Virus record (IMG/VR): IMGVR_UViG_3300048872_000038
Location: 1-25,209 of that record
Direction: 5' to 3' (one strand)
From: a virus
Length of the DNA stretch: 25,209 bases
The notes below the pieces were generated by a model. That model was not told the origin of the DNA. It was given only the letters and a program-made list of their open reading frames with translations, and made no database searches. Positions 8,253-16,221 of the stretch are shown here, piece after piece; positions within the stretch are counted from its first letter, which is position 1; each line of letters opens with the position of its first letter. The position numbers and the translations under genes are program-made.

Positions 8253-8618
8253 ATGGCACGGGGCAGCTGGATTTACGACGCCGAGAGCGGAAGGCTTTTG
8301 CCGAAAGGTGAGTTTCTGGCGCTCAAGGCAATGCGCGCGCCGCGCCAGCGCTCCGCCCTTTCTGCGCCGCTGGTGATTGGCGCAATGCCGGCAATCAAGA
8401 GCATGGCTGATGGCCAGTACTATGACGACAAGCGCAGCTACTACAAATCGGTGGCGCGCGCGGGCTGCGAAATCGTCGGCTATGACAAGAATTGGACTGA
8501 CTACGTCAAGCAGCCTTACGACGAGAAGACGCACGAGGCTGAGATCGTCGAGGATGTGAAGAAAGCAATCGAGCAGGCGAGTAGCCTGCCATCAACGGCT
8601 GATCGAAAGGCCACCTGA
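8253..8618 (+). CDS. Small head-region protein, 121 aa, unknown function
   Basis: This short protein lies between portal and scaffold. It begins MARGSWIYDAESG and has a central segment IKSMADGQYYDDKRSYYKSVARAGCEIVGYD. A similar pattern is often seen in small uncharacterised proteins encoded just after podovirus portals. No enzyme motif or membrane segment is visible. The ATG at 8253 follows a GAGGGGC stretch at good spacing, and the stop overlaps the next start as TGATG. The position suggests a role in head assembly, but I cannot name it. The family resemblance comes from memory of such phage proteins and has not been searched. Confidence 0.7.
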   Translation: MARGSWIYDAESGRLLPKGEFLALKAMRAPRQRSALSAPLVIGAMPAIKSMADGQYYDDKRSYYKSVARAGCEIVGYDKNWTDYVKQPYDEKTHEAEIVEDVKKAIEQASSLPSTADRKAT

Positions 8619-9895
8619 TGTCACCTGATAATGATGATCCCGTTGCCTCCTACGAGCATGACCTGCACGAAGCCGCGCTGTCGGCATATCGTGAGGTTGC
8701 CGCGCGTCCGGACGAGACGGAAGCCGCACTCCTAGCGGAGACCCCGGCGACTGAGGAGCCGGCTGAACGGCAAGCCCGGTCGAGTGAAGAGGACAAGCCC
8801 GCCAAGGCCGCAACGGAAGGTCGTGACGAAAAAGGCCGGTTTGCCGCCAAGCCCGGCAAGGAAGAAGCTGCCGCGGAGCCGGACGCCGCTGCGGCCGCCG
8901 CCGCAGCTGAGCAGCCTGAAGGCCAAGAGGCCGCAGCCGGCGAGGCGCCAGCCGCTGTTGCGCCGCCGCCCTCATGGGGCATCAAGGCGAAGGCCGCATG
9001 GGACAAGGTGCCGCCCGAAGTGCAGGCGGAGATCGCCAAGCGCGAATCCGAGATGGGCCAGGGCTTGGCCGCGCTGAGGGACTTCAAGGACCTGAAGCCC
9101 TATGCCGAGATGGCGGCACAGCAGGGGACGACGATCTCGAGGGCGCTCGACCACTACATCGGCATCGACAATCTGATGAAGCGGGACATGGCCGGCGGGC
9201 TAGCGATGTGCGCCGAGAGCTACGGCATGAATCAGCAGCAGATCGGGCAGATGTTCGCCAATCTGGCACAGCGCTACGGGGCGAGTGTCGCTCCGGCAGC
9301 AGCGGCGCCGGCAGCGACCAACGGTGGCAGCAACGGCAACGCCGCGCCAGCGATCGATCCCGACGACCCTCTCATGGAGGTCTTGAACCCAGTTCTGGCG
9401 CCGATCCTGGCGCAGTTGAACGAGCTGAAGACGAACCATTCCAAAGAACTTACCGAACTGAAATCATACCATTCTACGCGGGTAGAGGCGGATCGAAACG
9501 CCTCGGTGCAGTCGCTCGCGCAGGAGATCACCCGGTTTGCCGCCGATCCGAAGAACATCTATTTCCCGAACGTCGAAGCGGATGTCGCGCGCCTCTTCGA
9601 AAAGGGAATGGTGCCGCTTACGGGGAACCATGGGGCCGACCTTCAGGCTGCATATGATTTGGCCGTCCGCATGCATCCAGAAATCCACCAGGCGCTGATC
9701 GAAAAGCGACTGGCAGCTGAACGGAGCACGGCGCGGCAGCGGGAACAGGAGGCGGCCGACAAGGCTCGGAATGCCTCACGTTCCCTGGGCGGATCGAGAG
9801 TGCCGGGGACAACCGTAAAGTCCCCGGCCGCCACCGATTCAGACGACATCGAGGCTGCGGTGCGGGCCGCTTACCGGCAGCACGCGCAGGCCTAG
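8618..9895 (+). CDS. Scaffolding-like protein
   Basis: The scaffold probably directs capsid assembly and then leaves the procapsid. The 425-aa protein has an acidic, Ala/Glu/Pro-rich N-terminal third (residues 1-118, including a run of Ala near 95). A helical core begins with SWGIKAKAAWDKVPPEVQ at residue 119 and contains DHYIGIDNLMKRDMAGG. A second low-complexity Ala/Asn/Gly stretch follows around 225-245. The charged C-terminal helices contain ELTELKSYHSTRVEADR and a basic ending. This layout and the position between portal and major capsid protein fit phage scaffolds. The start overlaps the previous stop by one base. No protease motif is seen, so the scaffold is probably not cleaved by itself. 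Confidence 0.75.
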   Translation: MSPDNDDPVASYEHDLHEAALSAYREVAARPDETEAALLAETPATEEPAERQARSSEEDKPAKAATEGRDEKGRFAAKPGKEEAAAEPDAAAAAAAAEQPEGQEAAAGEAPAAVAPPPSWGIKAKAAWDKVPPEVQAEIAKRESEMGQGLAALRDFKDLKPYAEMAAQQGTTISRALDHYIGIDNLMKRDMAGGLAMCAESYGMNQQQIGQMFANLAQRYGASVAPAAAAPAATNGGSNGNAAPAIDPDDPLMEVLNPVLAPILAQLNELKTNHSKELTELKSYHSTRVEADRNASVQSLAQEITRFAADPKNIYFPNVEADVARLFEKGMVPLTGNHGADLQAAYDLAVRMHPEIHQALIEKRLAAERSTARQREQEAADKARNASRSLGGSRVPGTTVKSPAATDSDDIEAAVRAAYRQHAQA

Positions 9896-9913
9896 GCATA
9901 GGAGGTCTGGCAG

Positions 9914-10915
9914 ATGCCAGCCAATCCCAATTTTGACGACATCGTCACGACCACCCTGCGCAACCGCACGGGGAAAACTGCCGACAACGCCACCAAGACC
10001 ATGGCATTGCTCGACCGGCTGCGCCGCAAGGGCAAGGTCAAGGAGGCCGAAGGCGGCCGCACCATCGTGCAGGAGCTGGAAACAGCTCTGAACCCGAACG
10101 GCGGCTGGTACGCCGGCGCCGACGTCCTGAACGCCAATTCGTTCGAGCCGTTCTCGGCGGCCGAATATGACTGGAAACAGGCCTATGTCCCGGCAGTCTG
10201 GACCGGCCTCGAAAAGCTCAAGAACACCGGCGAGCTGGCGGTGATCAACCTGGTGACGGCCCGGGTCAAGAACAGCGAGAAATCGCTGACCGACCTTGTC
10301 GCGCAGGCGTCCTTCAGCGATGGCACCGGCTTTGGCGGCAAGCAGCTGCATGGCACCGGCTTGTTCATTGTCGCCTCGCCCTCGACCGGCGTTGTCGGCG
10401 GTATCGATCGCGCGGCGAATACCTTCTGGCGTAATCAGGCGACTACGGTTGCCATGTCTGTCACGACCAGCGTGGTCAACTTTGCCACGCAAAACCCGCC
10501 GCCATTCCTGATCGCGCTGAATCAGCTGGCTATCGCCTGCACACGCGGCACAGATAGCCCGGATCTCTATATCGCCGATGCGGTTGGTTACACAAATTAT
10601 CTGCAAAGCGTGCAGCCGATTCAGCGCATCACCAACGTCGATATGGGCGGCTACGGGTTCATCAACCTGAAATATTCCGGCATGGGCGGCAATGCCGACT
10701 TCGTGCTGGACAACGGCTACTGCCCGGCGAAGACGGTCTATGCGCTGAACACGGATTACATCTATCTCCGCCCGCACCCTGACCGCAACTTCGTGCCCTT
10801 CGGCGGCGATCGCATTCCTGTCCAGCAGGATGCAACTGTGCGTTTCATCGGCTTCACCGGCAACCTGACGGCGAGCAATCTCTTCCTCCAGGGCGTCATG
10901 ACGTCCACGAACTAA
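9914..10915 (+). CDS. Major capsid protein
   Basis: This protein (333 aa) probably forms the icosahedral shell. It follows the scaffold gene and has a strong ribosome-binding site, GGAGG at 9901-9905, 8 bases from the ATG, as expected for a highly made protein. The N-terminal helix region with RRKGKVKEAEGGRTIVQELE and the WYAGADVLNANSFEPFSAAEYDWKQ region match a capsid family common in alphaproteobacterial podoviruses. Further marks are ARVKNSEKSLTD, SDGTGFGGKQLHG and the late segment FVPFGGDRIPVQQDA. An HK97-like fold is expected but cannot be shown here. No signal or cleavage site is visible. Translation of the next gene starts 12 bases after the stop. Confidence 0.85.
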   Translation: MPANPNFDDIVTTTLRNRTGKTADNATKTMALLDRLRRKGKVKEAEGGRTIVQELETALNPNGGWYAGADVLNANSFEPFSAAEYDWKQAYVPAVWTGLEKLKNTGELAVINLVTARVKNSEKSLTDLVAQASFSDGTGFGGKQLHGTGLFIVASPSTGVVGGIDRAANTFWRNQATTVAMSVTTSVVNFATQNPPPFLIALNQLAIACTRGTDSPDLYIADAVGYTNYLQSVQPIQRITNVDMGGYGFINLKYSGMGGNADFVLDNGYCPAKTVYALNTDYIYLRPHPDRNFVPFGGDRIPVQQDATVRFIGFTGNLTASNLFLQGVMTSTN

Positions 10916-10927
10916 GGGATTGGATCA

Positions 10928-11227
10928 ATGCTTTATGAAGTCACGGGAACGCCGGTCGTCTTAACAGGAAGCGGCTCTCAAAGAGCCGCTATCCCGGCTC
11001 TTGGAAATCATGGCGCAATCCGGCTTACACTCGACACTCCCGGATTCTTTGCCTTCGGCGACAGTATGGTCGTGGCAGATGATGATGCGGCTAGCTCGGC
11101 CATATTGGGCCCTGTGAACGCTGGCTTCATCGAATTCATCGTTCCAACGGCTGGGGCCACGCACATAGCAGTGCTCGGTGGCAGTGGCTCACGCGCGACG
11201 GTTACTCCCGTTCGCGTCATCCGGTAA
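10928..11227 (+). CDS. Small beta-rich protein, possible capsid decoration, 99 aa
   Basis: This small protein is not recognised. It is rich in Gly, Ala, Val and Thr, with alternating hydrophobic residues that suggest beta strands (VTGTPVVLTG, GFIEFIVPTAGATHIAVLG). No catalytic residues or membrane segment are visible. It follows the major capsid gene with AGGGA at 10915-10919, 8 bases before the ATG. Small beta-rich proteins in this place are often head decoration or cement proteins. That job is inferred only from position and composition. Confidence 0.65.
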   Translation: MLYEVTGTPVVLTGSGSQRAAIPALGNHGAIRLTLDTPGFFAFGDSMVVADDDAASSAILGPVNAGFIEFIVPTAGATHIAVLGGSGSRATVTPVRVIR

Positions 11228-11239
11228 GGAGACATCATC

Positions 11240-11776
11240 ATGTACATTGTTGGAATGCGGCCCAATCAGGGGCTTTTCACCAAGGCGGACTTCCTGCAGG
11301 GCAAGGCCGCTGCGCCTGGTACCCGAGCGGCAGTTCCCGGGGCAAACGGTCAGACCAATGAATTTGTTGCGATCAAACTTGCCGCAGCAACTTGGCTGAA
11401 TGGCGTTGCTGTCATCATCGATGGTGGCGCCGCCCCCGGCAGTGCAGTGACAACTGCTTCTGGGAATCCCGCAAACGTTCAGGGCGCTCGCGTCGGCATT
11501 CTCTGCTTCGCTAGCGTGACGGCAACCCAGACCTTGGTCGGCACCGGCTTCGGCTGGGCGCAGATCTATGGTGAGGCAGTAGCATTCGTGTCCGCCTCTG
11601 TATCAACCCCTGGAGCAGCCCTGGGAATTGGCGCCAGTGGCCAGCTTGTTGCCCTGGCAAGCTTATCTGCATCAGCAGTTCTTATGGGGGTTACCCTTGC
11701 GACGGCTACAGCGGCTGCTGGCGGGTTGACGAAAGTCTTCCTGACCTACCCCCATTTTGAGCCGTTCGGGGCATAG
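11240..11776 (+). CDS. Possible capsid decoration protein, 178 aa
   Basis: This Ala/Gly/Val/Thr-rich protein begins MYIVGMRPNQGLFTKADFLQG and has a predicted beta-rich body, with GVAVIIDGGAAPGSAVTTASG and a middle segment QTLVGTGFGWAQIYGEAVAF. Several hydrophobic Ala-rich stretches occur, but none looks like a real membrane helix. The ribosome-binding site AAGGAG (11226-11231) is strong and spaced 8 bases from the ATG. A GC-rich hairpin lies just after the stop. Its position two genes after the capsid protein and its strong translation signal suggest an abundant virion protein, perhaps a head decoration. I do not recognise a named family. Confidence 0.68.
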   Translation: MYIVGMRPNQGLFTKADFLQGKAAAPGTRAAVPGANGQTNEFVAIKLAAATWLNGVAVIIDGGAAPGSAVTTASGNPANVQGARVGILCFASVTATQTLVGTGFGWAQIYGEAVAFVSASVSTPGAALGIGASGQLVALASLSASAVLMGVTLATATAAAGGLTKVFLTYPHFEPFGA

Positions 11777-11786
11777 CAACAAATCT

Positions 11787-11810
11787 GAGGGGGGCCATGT
11801 AGTCCCCCTC
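11787..11810 (+). terminator. GC-rich hairpin without T-run (weak terminator or attenuator)
   Basis: GAGGGGG (11787-11793) pairs with CCCCCTC (11804-11810) around a 10-base loop. It lies between two head genes. No T-run follows, so full intrinsic termination is unlikely. It may reduce read-through or protect the 3' end of the capsid messenger. Confidence 0.45.
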
Positions 11811-11829
11811 AATCAATGGAGAGATGAAA

Positions 11830-12177
11830 ATGCAGCTTCCCGTAAGGCTTCTGGACGAGAAGGCCGATAATACGCCTGGCGATCCCGTTCCGTTGCAGAA
11901 TTTCATTTATCTAGCGACTTGTTTCATTAGCCCATCGTCTGATTTTACCGGGACACTCACCATTAATATGGAAATGGCAGAGAATGAGACTGGGCCATGG
12001 AGATCAATGGGCGATATAGGCAATCTTACCACCGGCGATGCTGGTAAATTGCTCGTTGCGTCTTTGGGTGGTTTCACGAGCGGTCATTTCGTTCCCTGGC
12101 TGCGGGCAACGCTCAGTGCATCGCCAACGACTGGCGATGTCACCGTGAATGCCTTCGCGCTCAAATTTCAGCCCTAA
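11830..12177 (+). CDS. Small structural-like protein, 115 aa
   Basis: This small protein of unknown function is probably beta-rich: it has FTGTLTINMEMAENETGPWRS and later LRATLSASPTTGDVTVNAF. Such patterns resemble small head or tail-attached proteins that sense 'mean plus error' style beta domains, but I cannot name a family. The ATG at 11830 is preferred over the one at 11824, because GGAGA at 11818-11822 is 7 bases from the former and only 1 base from the latter; using 11824 adds two residues. It is the last gene before a strong terminator, so it ends the capsid transcription unit. The upstream hairpin may lower its expression relative to the capsid gene. Confidence 0.62.
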   Translation: MQLPVRLLDEKADNTPGDPVPLQNFIYLATCFISPSSDFTGTLTINMEMAENETGPWRSMGDIGNLTTGDAGKLLVASLGGFTSGHFVPWLRATLSASPTTGDVTVNAFALKFQP

Positions 12178-12210
12178 GTCCCATCGTCGTAATCTGGCGT
12201 AATCAATCTC

Positions 12211-12240
12211 GAGGGGGCTTTCTGCCCCCCCCTTTCTTGT
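12211..12240 (+). terminator. Rho-independent terminator closing the capsid operon
   Basis: GGGGGC (12213-12218) pairs with GCCCCC (12224-12229) around the loop TTTCT, followed by CCC and a T-rich tail TTTCTTGT. This is a convincing intrinsic terminator 35-60 bases after the last small capsid-region gene and before the glycosyltransferase gene. The downstream accessory and tail genes therefore need read-through or a promoter of their own. Confidence 0.75.
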
Positions 12241-12273
12241 GGCCATAGCCCCAAATCCACCGGAGAACGTCGT

Positions 12274-13026
12274 TTGTCCAATATGCGCAGCATTTTTGTC
12301 GGTTATGACCCTCGGGAGACCGAGGCTTTCGATGTTTGCCGGTTCTCGTTGCGCCGGCACGCGCCAAAACTCACGGCCAAGGGACTGTGCCTAGAGCATT
12401 TGCGTGACGCCGGGCTTTACTGGCGTCCCACGACGCGCCGCAATGAACGGCTGTGGGACGATATCTCGGAAGCGCCGATGGCGACGGAGTTCGCCATTTC
12501 TCGCTTTCTGACGCCGATCCTGGCTAAAGAGGGCTGGGCGCTGTTCATGGATTGCGACATCCTTGCCCGCCGCGACCTCGATGCGCTGTTCGCGCAGGCT
12601 GATCCATCCAAGGCGGTGATGTGCGTCAAGCACGCTTACACGCCGACGGAGGCGGTCAAGATGGATGGCCAGCTGCAGACGCTTTACGCGCGCAAGAACT
12701 GGTCGAGCGTGATGCTGTTCAACTGCGCGCATCCGGCCAATGCGCGACTCGACGTAGATCTGGTGAACACGCGTCCGGGCCGCGACCTGCATCGCTTCTG
12801 CTGGCTCGATGATGATGAGATCGGCGAGCTCAATCCAGCGTGGAACTGGCTTGTCGGGGTCTCCGACCCGGCGATCGACCCGGCGCTGGTGCATTTCACC
12901 AATGGGTTGCCGAACATCCCCGGCTATGGCGACAGCGCTTATTCCGATGAGTGGCGCGCCATCTATCGCGAATGGATGGACGACCGCATCGCCAATTGTG
13001 AGGTGCCTTATGCCGCTGATCTCTGA
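12274..13026 (+). CDS. Glycosyltransferase-like protein (GT8-like, DxD motif)
   Basis: This protein (250 aa) probably transfers a sugar from a nucleotide sugar. The N-terminus has IFVGYDPRETEAFDVCRFSLRR, a beginning shared by phage-encoded glycosyltransferases resembling GT8 enzymes. A metal/nucleotide-sugar-binding DxD motif is seen as FMDCDILARRD (D93-C-D95). Near the end, LVHFTNGLPNIPGYG fits the usual acceptor-side region. No membrane segment or signal peptide is present, so it acts in the cytoplasm. The start is a TTG at 12274, supported by GGAGA at 12262-12266 with 7-base spacing; the next ATG at 12283 is too far away. It overlaps the next gene by 17 bases, which ties the two together. 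The substrate is unknown. Confidence 0.78.
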   Translation: MSNMRSIFVGYDPRETEAFDVCRFSLRRHAPKLTAKGLCLEHLRDAGLYWRPTTRRNERLWDDISEAPMATEFAISRFLTPILAKEGWALFMDCDILARRDLDALFAQADPSKAVMCVKHAYTPTEAVKMDGQLQTLYARKNWSSVMLFNCAHPANARLDVDLVNTRPGRDLHRFCWLDDDEIGELNPAWNWLVGVSDPAIDPALVHFTNGLPNIPGYGDSAYSDEWRAIYREWMDDRIANCEVPYAADL

Positions 13027-14770
13027 AAGCTATCGCGAGCAGAACAAAGAGTTGCATAGGCGCGAGCCGACCTTTGGCAACGACAATTTCGGCTGGAGCA
13101 AGTTCGCGCTGCAGCTTGTTAGCGGCAACGGTTATCGGACCGTGCTCGATTATGGTTGCGGCAAGGGCAATCTCAAGCGGACGCTTGCCAACGCCGATTG
13201 CATCGTCGCGGAATATGATCCGGCGATCGAGGGCAAGGACGGCGAACCGGACCCGGCCGAATTGGTCGTCTGCACTGACGTCCTCGAGCATATTGAGCCC
13301 GTGCATCTCAATGCGGTGCTGCGACATCTGCGCGAGCTGACCAGGCGCCGGCTATTCGTGACCATAGCGACCCGCCCAGCCGTAAAGACGCTCGCTGATG
13401 GCCGCAACGCGCACTTGCTGGTGAAGCCCGGCAATTGGTGGCGGGCCAAACTATTGGAGTTCTTTCAGATCTTGACCTGGGATGAACGCGGTTCGACGGT
13501 CGCGGCCGAGCTGGTCGCCAAGAAGCACACGGGCTGCATCAAGCCGGCTGGCCGCCGCGTCATGACATCGCCGATGCGGGCACATTTCGACACCATCCGA
13601 GACGAGATCAACAGCAATTCCGATGCCTTTTCGCAGATTGCCAGCGTCAGGATGTTCGAGGCTATTGATGATGAGCAGGCCGACTTGCAGGCCGCCTGCG
13701 ATATCATCGAACATCTGGACGATATCGATGCTGCGCTTCACGCCCTGGCTGCCAAGTCACTGAAATGCACTTTCGTCGCCGTCAAGATCACCGATCTGCA
13801 AAGCGAATGGGATTGGCGTCGCATCCTGGAAAAGCGTTTTCGCGTGGCTCAGTGGCAGGTCGACGGGAGATATGTGGTCATGATCGGGGCGCCTGGGGTC
13901 ATGGTGCAGGGCATCACTGCCATTGGCGCCGTCGCTAGCGATGAGCGCTGGAAAAACGTGGAAGCCGCTGTGCAGCTGTTTTCTGACCGCATCGCTCTAT
14001 CGGAGGCGCACGAGCGCACGGCGCTCATCGCCTGTTACGGCCCGTCTCTTATCGAGACCATCGACCTGCTGAAGCGCGAATCCGAGCGGCCCGATGTCGA
14101 TGTAATCTCGGTCTCTGGCGCGCACGATTTTCTGCTGAGCCACGGCATCGTGCCGAGGTATCACATCGAATGCGACCCTCGCCCGCACAAGGCCGACAAT
14201 ATCGAGAAGTTCCGTCCCGATGTGACCTATATGATCGCATCGGTTGTACACGAGGCGTATTTCACCAAGCTGGTTGCAGATGGCGCCGCGGTCAAGCTGT
14301 GGCATGTCTCGACCGGCGAGCATGCGCTGCGCATCATCAACGAGCTGAAAGAGAACCCCAAGCACGTGGTTTCCGGTGGCGGTTCTGTCGGCCTGCGCTC
14401 CATCCCGCTGCTCTATGCCATGGGCTACCGCGACATGTCGGTGTTCGCCATGGATTGCAGCTTTAAGAGCGAAGGCGAAACGGTGCAGCAATGGGCTGGC
14501 AAGCACGCGGGTAAAAAGCAGGACTGCTGTGAGGTGCTCTGCAACGGCGTGATGTTCATTTCATCGCCAGTGCTGCTGACTTATGCCACCAACTTCTTCG
14601 AGATGGTGCAGAAAGTCACGGATCTGAATGTGCGGCTCTACGGGCACGGCCTGCTGCAGAGCATGTGCCAATATTACATGGCCGAGCCATCAAGCCAGAC
14701 CGGCTTTATGGACCGCATCGAGCACGTCGAAGATGAGACTGATCCCGTGCTCGAGGAAAAAGTGGCCTAG
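13010..14770 (+). CDS. Fusion protein: SAM methyltransferase, second methyltransferase-like half, DUF115/MptE-like domain
   Basis: This 586-aa protein shows three parts. Residues 30-170 form a class I SAM-dependent methyltransferase: motif I is VLDYGCGKGNLKRTL (45-59), and VVCTDVLEHIEP is at 86-97. Residues 186-297 resemble the second half of a methyltransferase (ACDIIEHLDDID at 229-240, EWDWRRILEKRF), but no SAM-binding glycine motif is seen. Residues 335-560 resemble the DUF115/MptE-like domain found in flagellin Maf glycosylation proteins: ALIACYGPSL (338-347), ISVSGAHDFLLSHGIVPRYH, ECDPRPHK, and SGGGSVGLRSIPLLYAMGY. The start at 13010 has GAGG at 13000-13003 and overlaps the glycosyltransferase gene. 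A role in glycan synthesis or decoration is inferred. Domain 3 is a family-level call, not proven activity. Confidence 0.75.
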   Translation: MPLISESYREQNKELHRREPTFGNDNFGWSKFALQLVSGNGYRTVLDYGCGKGNLKRTLANADCIVAEYDPAIEGKDGEPDPAELVVCTDVLEHIEPVHLNAVLRHLRELTRRRLFVTIATRPAVKTLADGRNAHLLVKPGNWWRAKLLEFFQILTWDERGSTVAAELVAKKHTGCIKPAGRRVMTSPMRAHFDTIRDEINSNSDAFSQIASVRMFEAIDDEQADLQAACDIIEHLDDIDAALHALAAKSLKCTFVAVKITDLQSEWDWRRILEKRFRVAQWQVDGRYVVMIGAPGVMVQGITAIGAVASDERWKNVEAAVQLFSDRIALSEAHERTALIACYGPSLIETIDLLKRESERPDVDVISVSGAHDFLLSHGIVPRYHIECDPRPHKADNIEKFRPDVTYMIASVVHEAYFTKLVADGAAVKLWHVSTGEHALRIINELKENPKHVVSGGGSVGLRSIPLLYAMGYRDMSVFAMDCSFKSEGETVQQWAGKHAGKKQDCCEVLCNGVMFISSPVLLTYATNFFEMVQKVTDLNVRLYGHGLLQSMCQYYMAEPSSQTGFMDRIEHVEDETDPVLEEKVA

Positions 14771-14808
14771 CCAGGCCGCGCCCCCAGCGAAAACAACGGA
14801 GACCATGA

Positions 14809-15507
14809 ATGAACATGGATGACGACTTCCCGATGATGATGGAGATCGAATTCAACTCCAATCCGCACAATCCCTATCCGCCTGTCGCGGTCGCCTTCGG
14901 CATCTATCCGCTGCTCGATGCGGTCAAGACGGCTAAGGTCGGACACGACTTCTATTCGGATGTCGAGTTCGTCAAGATCGCCGTACCTGGCGACAAGAAC
15001 AGCGTCGTATTCCAGCCCGCCGCAGATACGCATCGAAGGCGATTCCCGAAGGCCTATGCCGAATTCAAGGCGCGCACGGCCGGCGCGGAAACGCGCGAAG
15101 GCTTGCCGATCGAGCAGTGGGCGCCGATCAGCCGGTCCGTGGCCATGACCTTGCGTGCGGCGCATATCCACACGGTTGAGGCACTGGCGGCCGTGCATGA
15201 CGGGCATATCGACCGCATCGGCACCAACGGGCGCGAGCTGCGTGCCAAGGCGCAAGCGTTCCTGGAGCAGGCGAAGGATTCTTCGGCAGTCCTAAAGCTT
15301 GCCGCCGACAAGAAGGAGCTGCAGGACCAGCTCGCCGCCATGCAACTGCAGATCAACCAGCTTGTGCAGATGCAGTCGGCTCCTCCCGCAACGCCTGCGG
15401 TGCCAGAACCTGGTGAGAAGCTTCTGGAAATGGCATCGACGGCGCCAGCCGCTACCGACCCCGCCGTGGCCGCCCGCCAGCCCAGCCGCCGCGCCAAGGC
15501 CGAATAA
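14809..15507 (+). CDS. Phage protein with helix-hairpin-helix-like region and coiled coil
   Basis: The function of this 232-aa protein is unknown. Residues 1-100 are a mixed domain rich in acidic and aromatic residues. Residues 113-152 (TLRAAHIHTVEALAAVHDGH, then IDRIGTNGRELRAKAQAFL) closely resemble the helix-hairpin-helix pattern seen in the RNA polymerase alpha C-terminal domain and DNA repair proteins. Residues 155-188 form a short coiled coil (DKKELQDQLAAMQLQINQL). The remainder is a Pro/Ala-rich flexible tail ending in basic residues. GGAGA at 14798-14802 is 6 bases before the ATG. It precedes the gp4-like adaptor gene, so a head-completion or DNA-contact role is possible, but that is inference. 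Confidence 0.7.
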   Translation: MNMDDDFPMMMEIEFNSNPHNPYPPVAVAFGIYPLLDAVKTAKVGHDFYSDVEFVKIAVPGDKNSVVFQPAADTHRRRFPKAYAEFKARTAGAETREGLPIEQWAPISRSVAMTLRAAHIHTVEALAAVHDGHIDRIGTNGRELRAKAQAFLEQAKDSSAVLKLAADKKELQDQLAAMQLQINQLVQMQSAPPATPAVPEPGEKLLEMASTAPAATDPAVAARQPSRRAKAE

Positions 15508-15513
15508 ACCGCC

Positions 15514-16221
15514 ATGACTCTGCTGTCGATCGTCCAGGACGCCGCGGTCATTCTGGGGCTGCCGGAGCCGTCGGCTGTCGTCTCCTCGACAGATCTCGCG
15601 ACGAAAAAGCTGCTCAAATACGCCAATCAGGGTGGCAAGGAGCTGGCCAAATATCACGACTGGCAGGCGCTGATCATCGAGAAGACCTTCACCACGCTGG
15701 CGACGGAGGAACAGACGAACGCTCTTCCGCCGGCCGACTATGGCCGCATGGTCTACAATCCCGAAATCTGGGACCGCACCAGCAATCTAAGGCTGACCGG
15801 CCCGACGCCGCAACGCTATTGGGCGCTGCTGAAGACGAACATCAGCGTCGGCGGCGTGACCGGCTATTGGCGTATCCTGGGCAACCAGCTGCGCGTTCTG
15901 CCGGCGATGACCGCTGGGCACACGCTGGGCTTTGAATATATCTCCAAGCGCTGGGCGCAATCTTCCGGCGGCTCGCGCCAGGAAAGCTTCATGGCGGACA
16001 CCGACACGGCGCTGATCTCGGAGGATTTGATCACCTTGGAGGTCATCTGGCGGTTTCGGCAATCGCGCGGCTTCGCCCAATACGCCGAGGATCTGTCCAC
16101 TTGCGAGCGCGAGAAGGAGAAGGCCGCAGCCGCCGATCGCGGCACGGGCCGCATTCGTCCGGAATCGAGCGCTTATGGCCAGAGCCCGCAGCAGCCGGGT
16201 TGGACGGGCATCATCACATGA
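15514..16221 (+). CDS. Head-tail adaptor, P22 gp4-like tail accessory factor
   Basis: This 235-aa protein probably binds the bottom of the portal ring and forms the first tail layer. The start MTLLSIVQDAAVILGLPEPSAV and the segments LLKYANQGGKELAKYHDWQAL, LPPADYGRM and NQLRVLPAMTAGHTLGFEYISKRWA are typical of phage adaptor proteins of the P22 gp4 kind. A later segment RFRQSRGFAQYAED is the family's usual late helix. No cell-wall hydrolase motif is visible, although P22 gp4 itself has muralytic activity. The stop overlaps the next start as ATGA. The following gp10-like gene supports the call. Confidence 0.82.
   Translation: MTLLSIVQDAAVILGLPEPSAVVSSTDLATKKLLKYANQGGKELAKYHDWQALIIEKTFTTLATEEQTNALPPADYGRMVYNPEIWDRTSNLRLTGPTPQRYWALLKTNISVGGVTGYWRILGNQLRVLPAMTAGHTLGFEYISKRWAQSSGGSRQESFMADTDTALISEDLITLEVIWRFRQSRGFAQYAEDLSTCEREKEKAAAADRGTGRIRPESSAYGQSPQQPGWTGIIT

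Noticed and set aside
9839-10777. Antisense open frame of 312 codons over the major capsid gene
   Set aside because: The plus strand encodes a recognisable capsid protein with a strong ribosome-binding site; the antisense product has no recognisable features.
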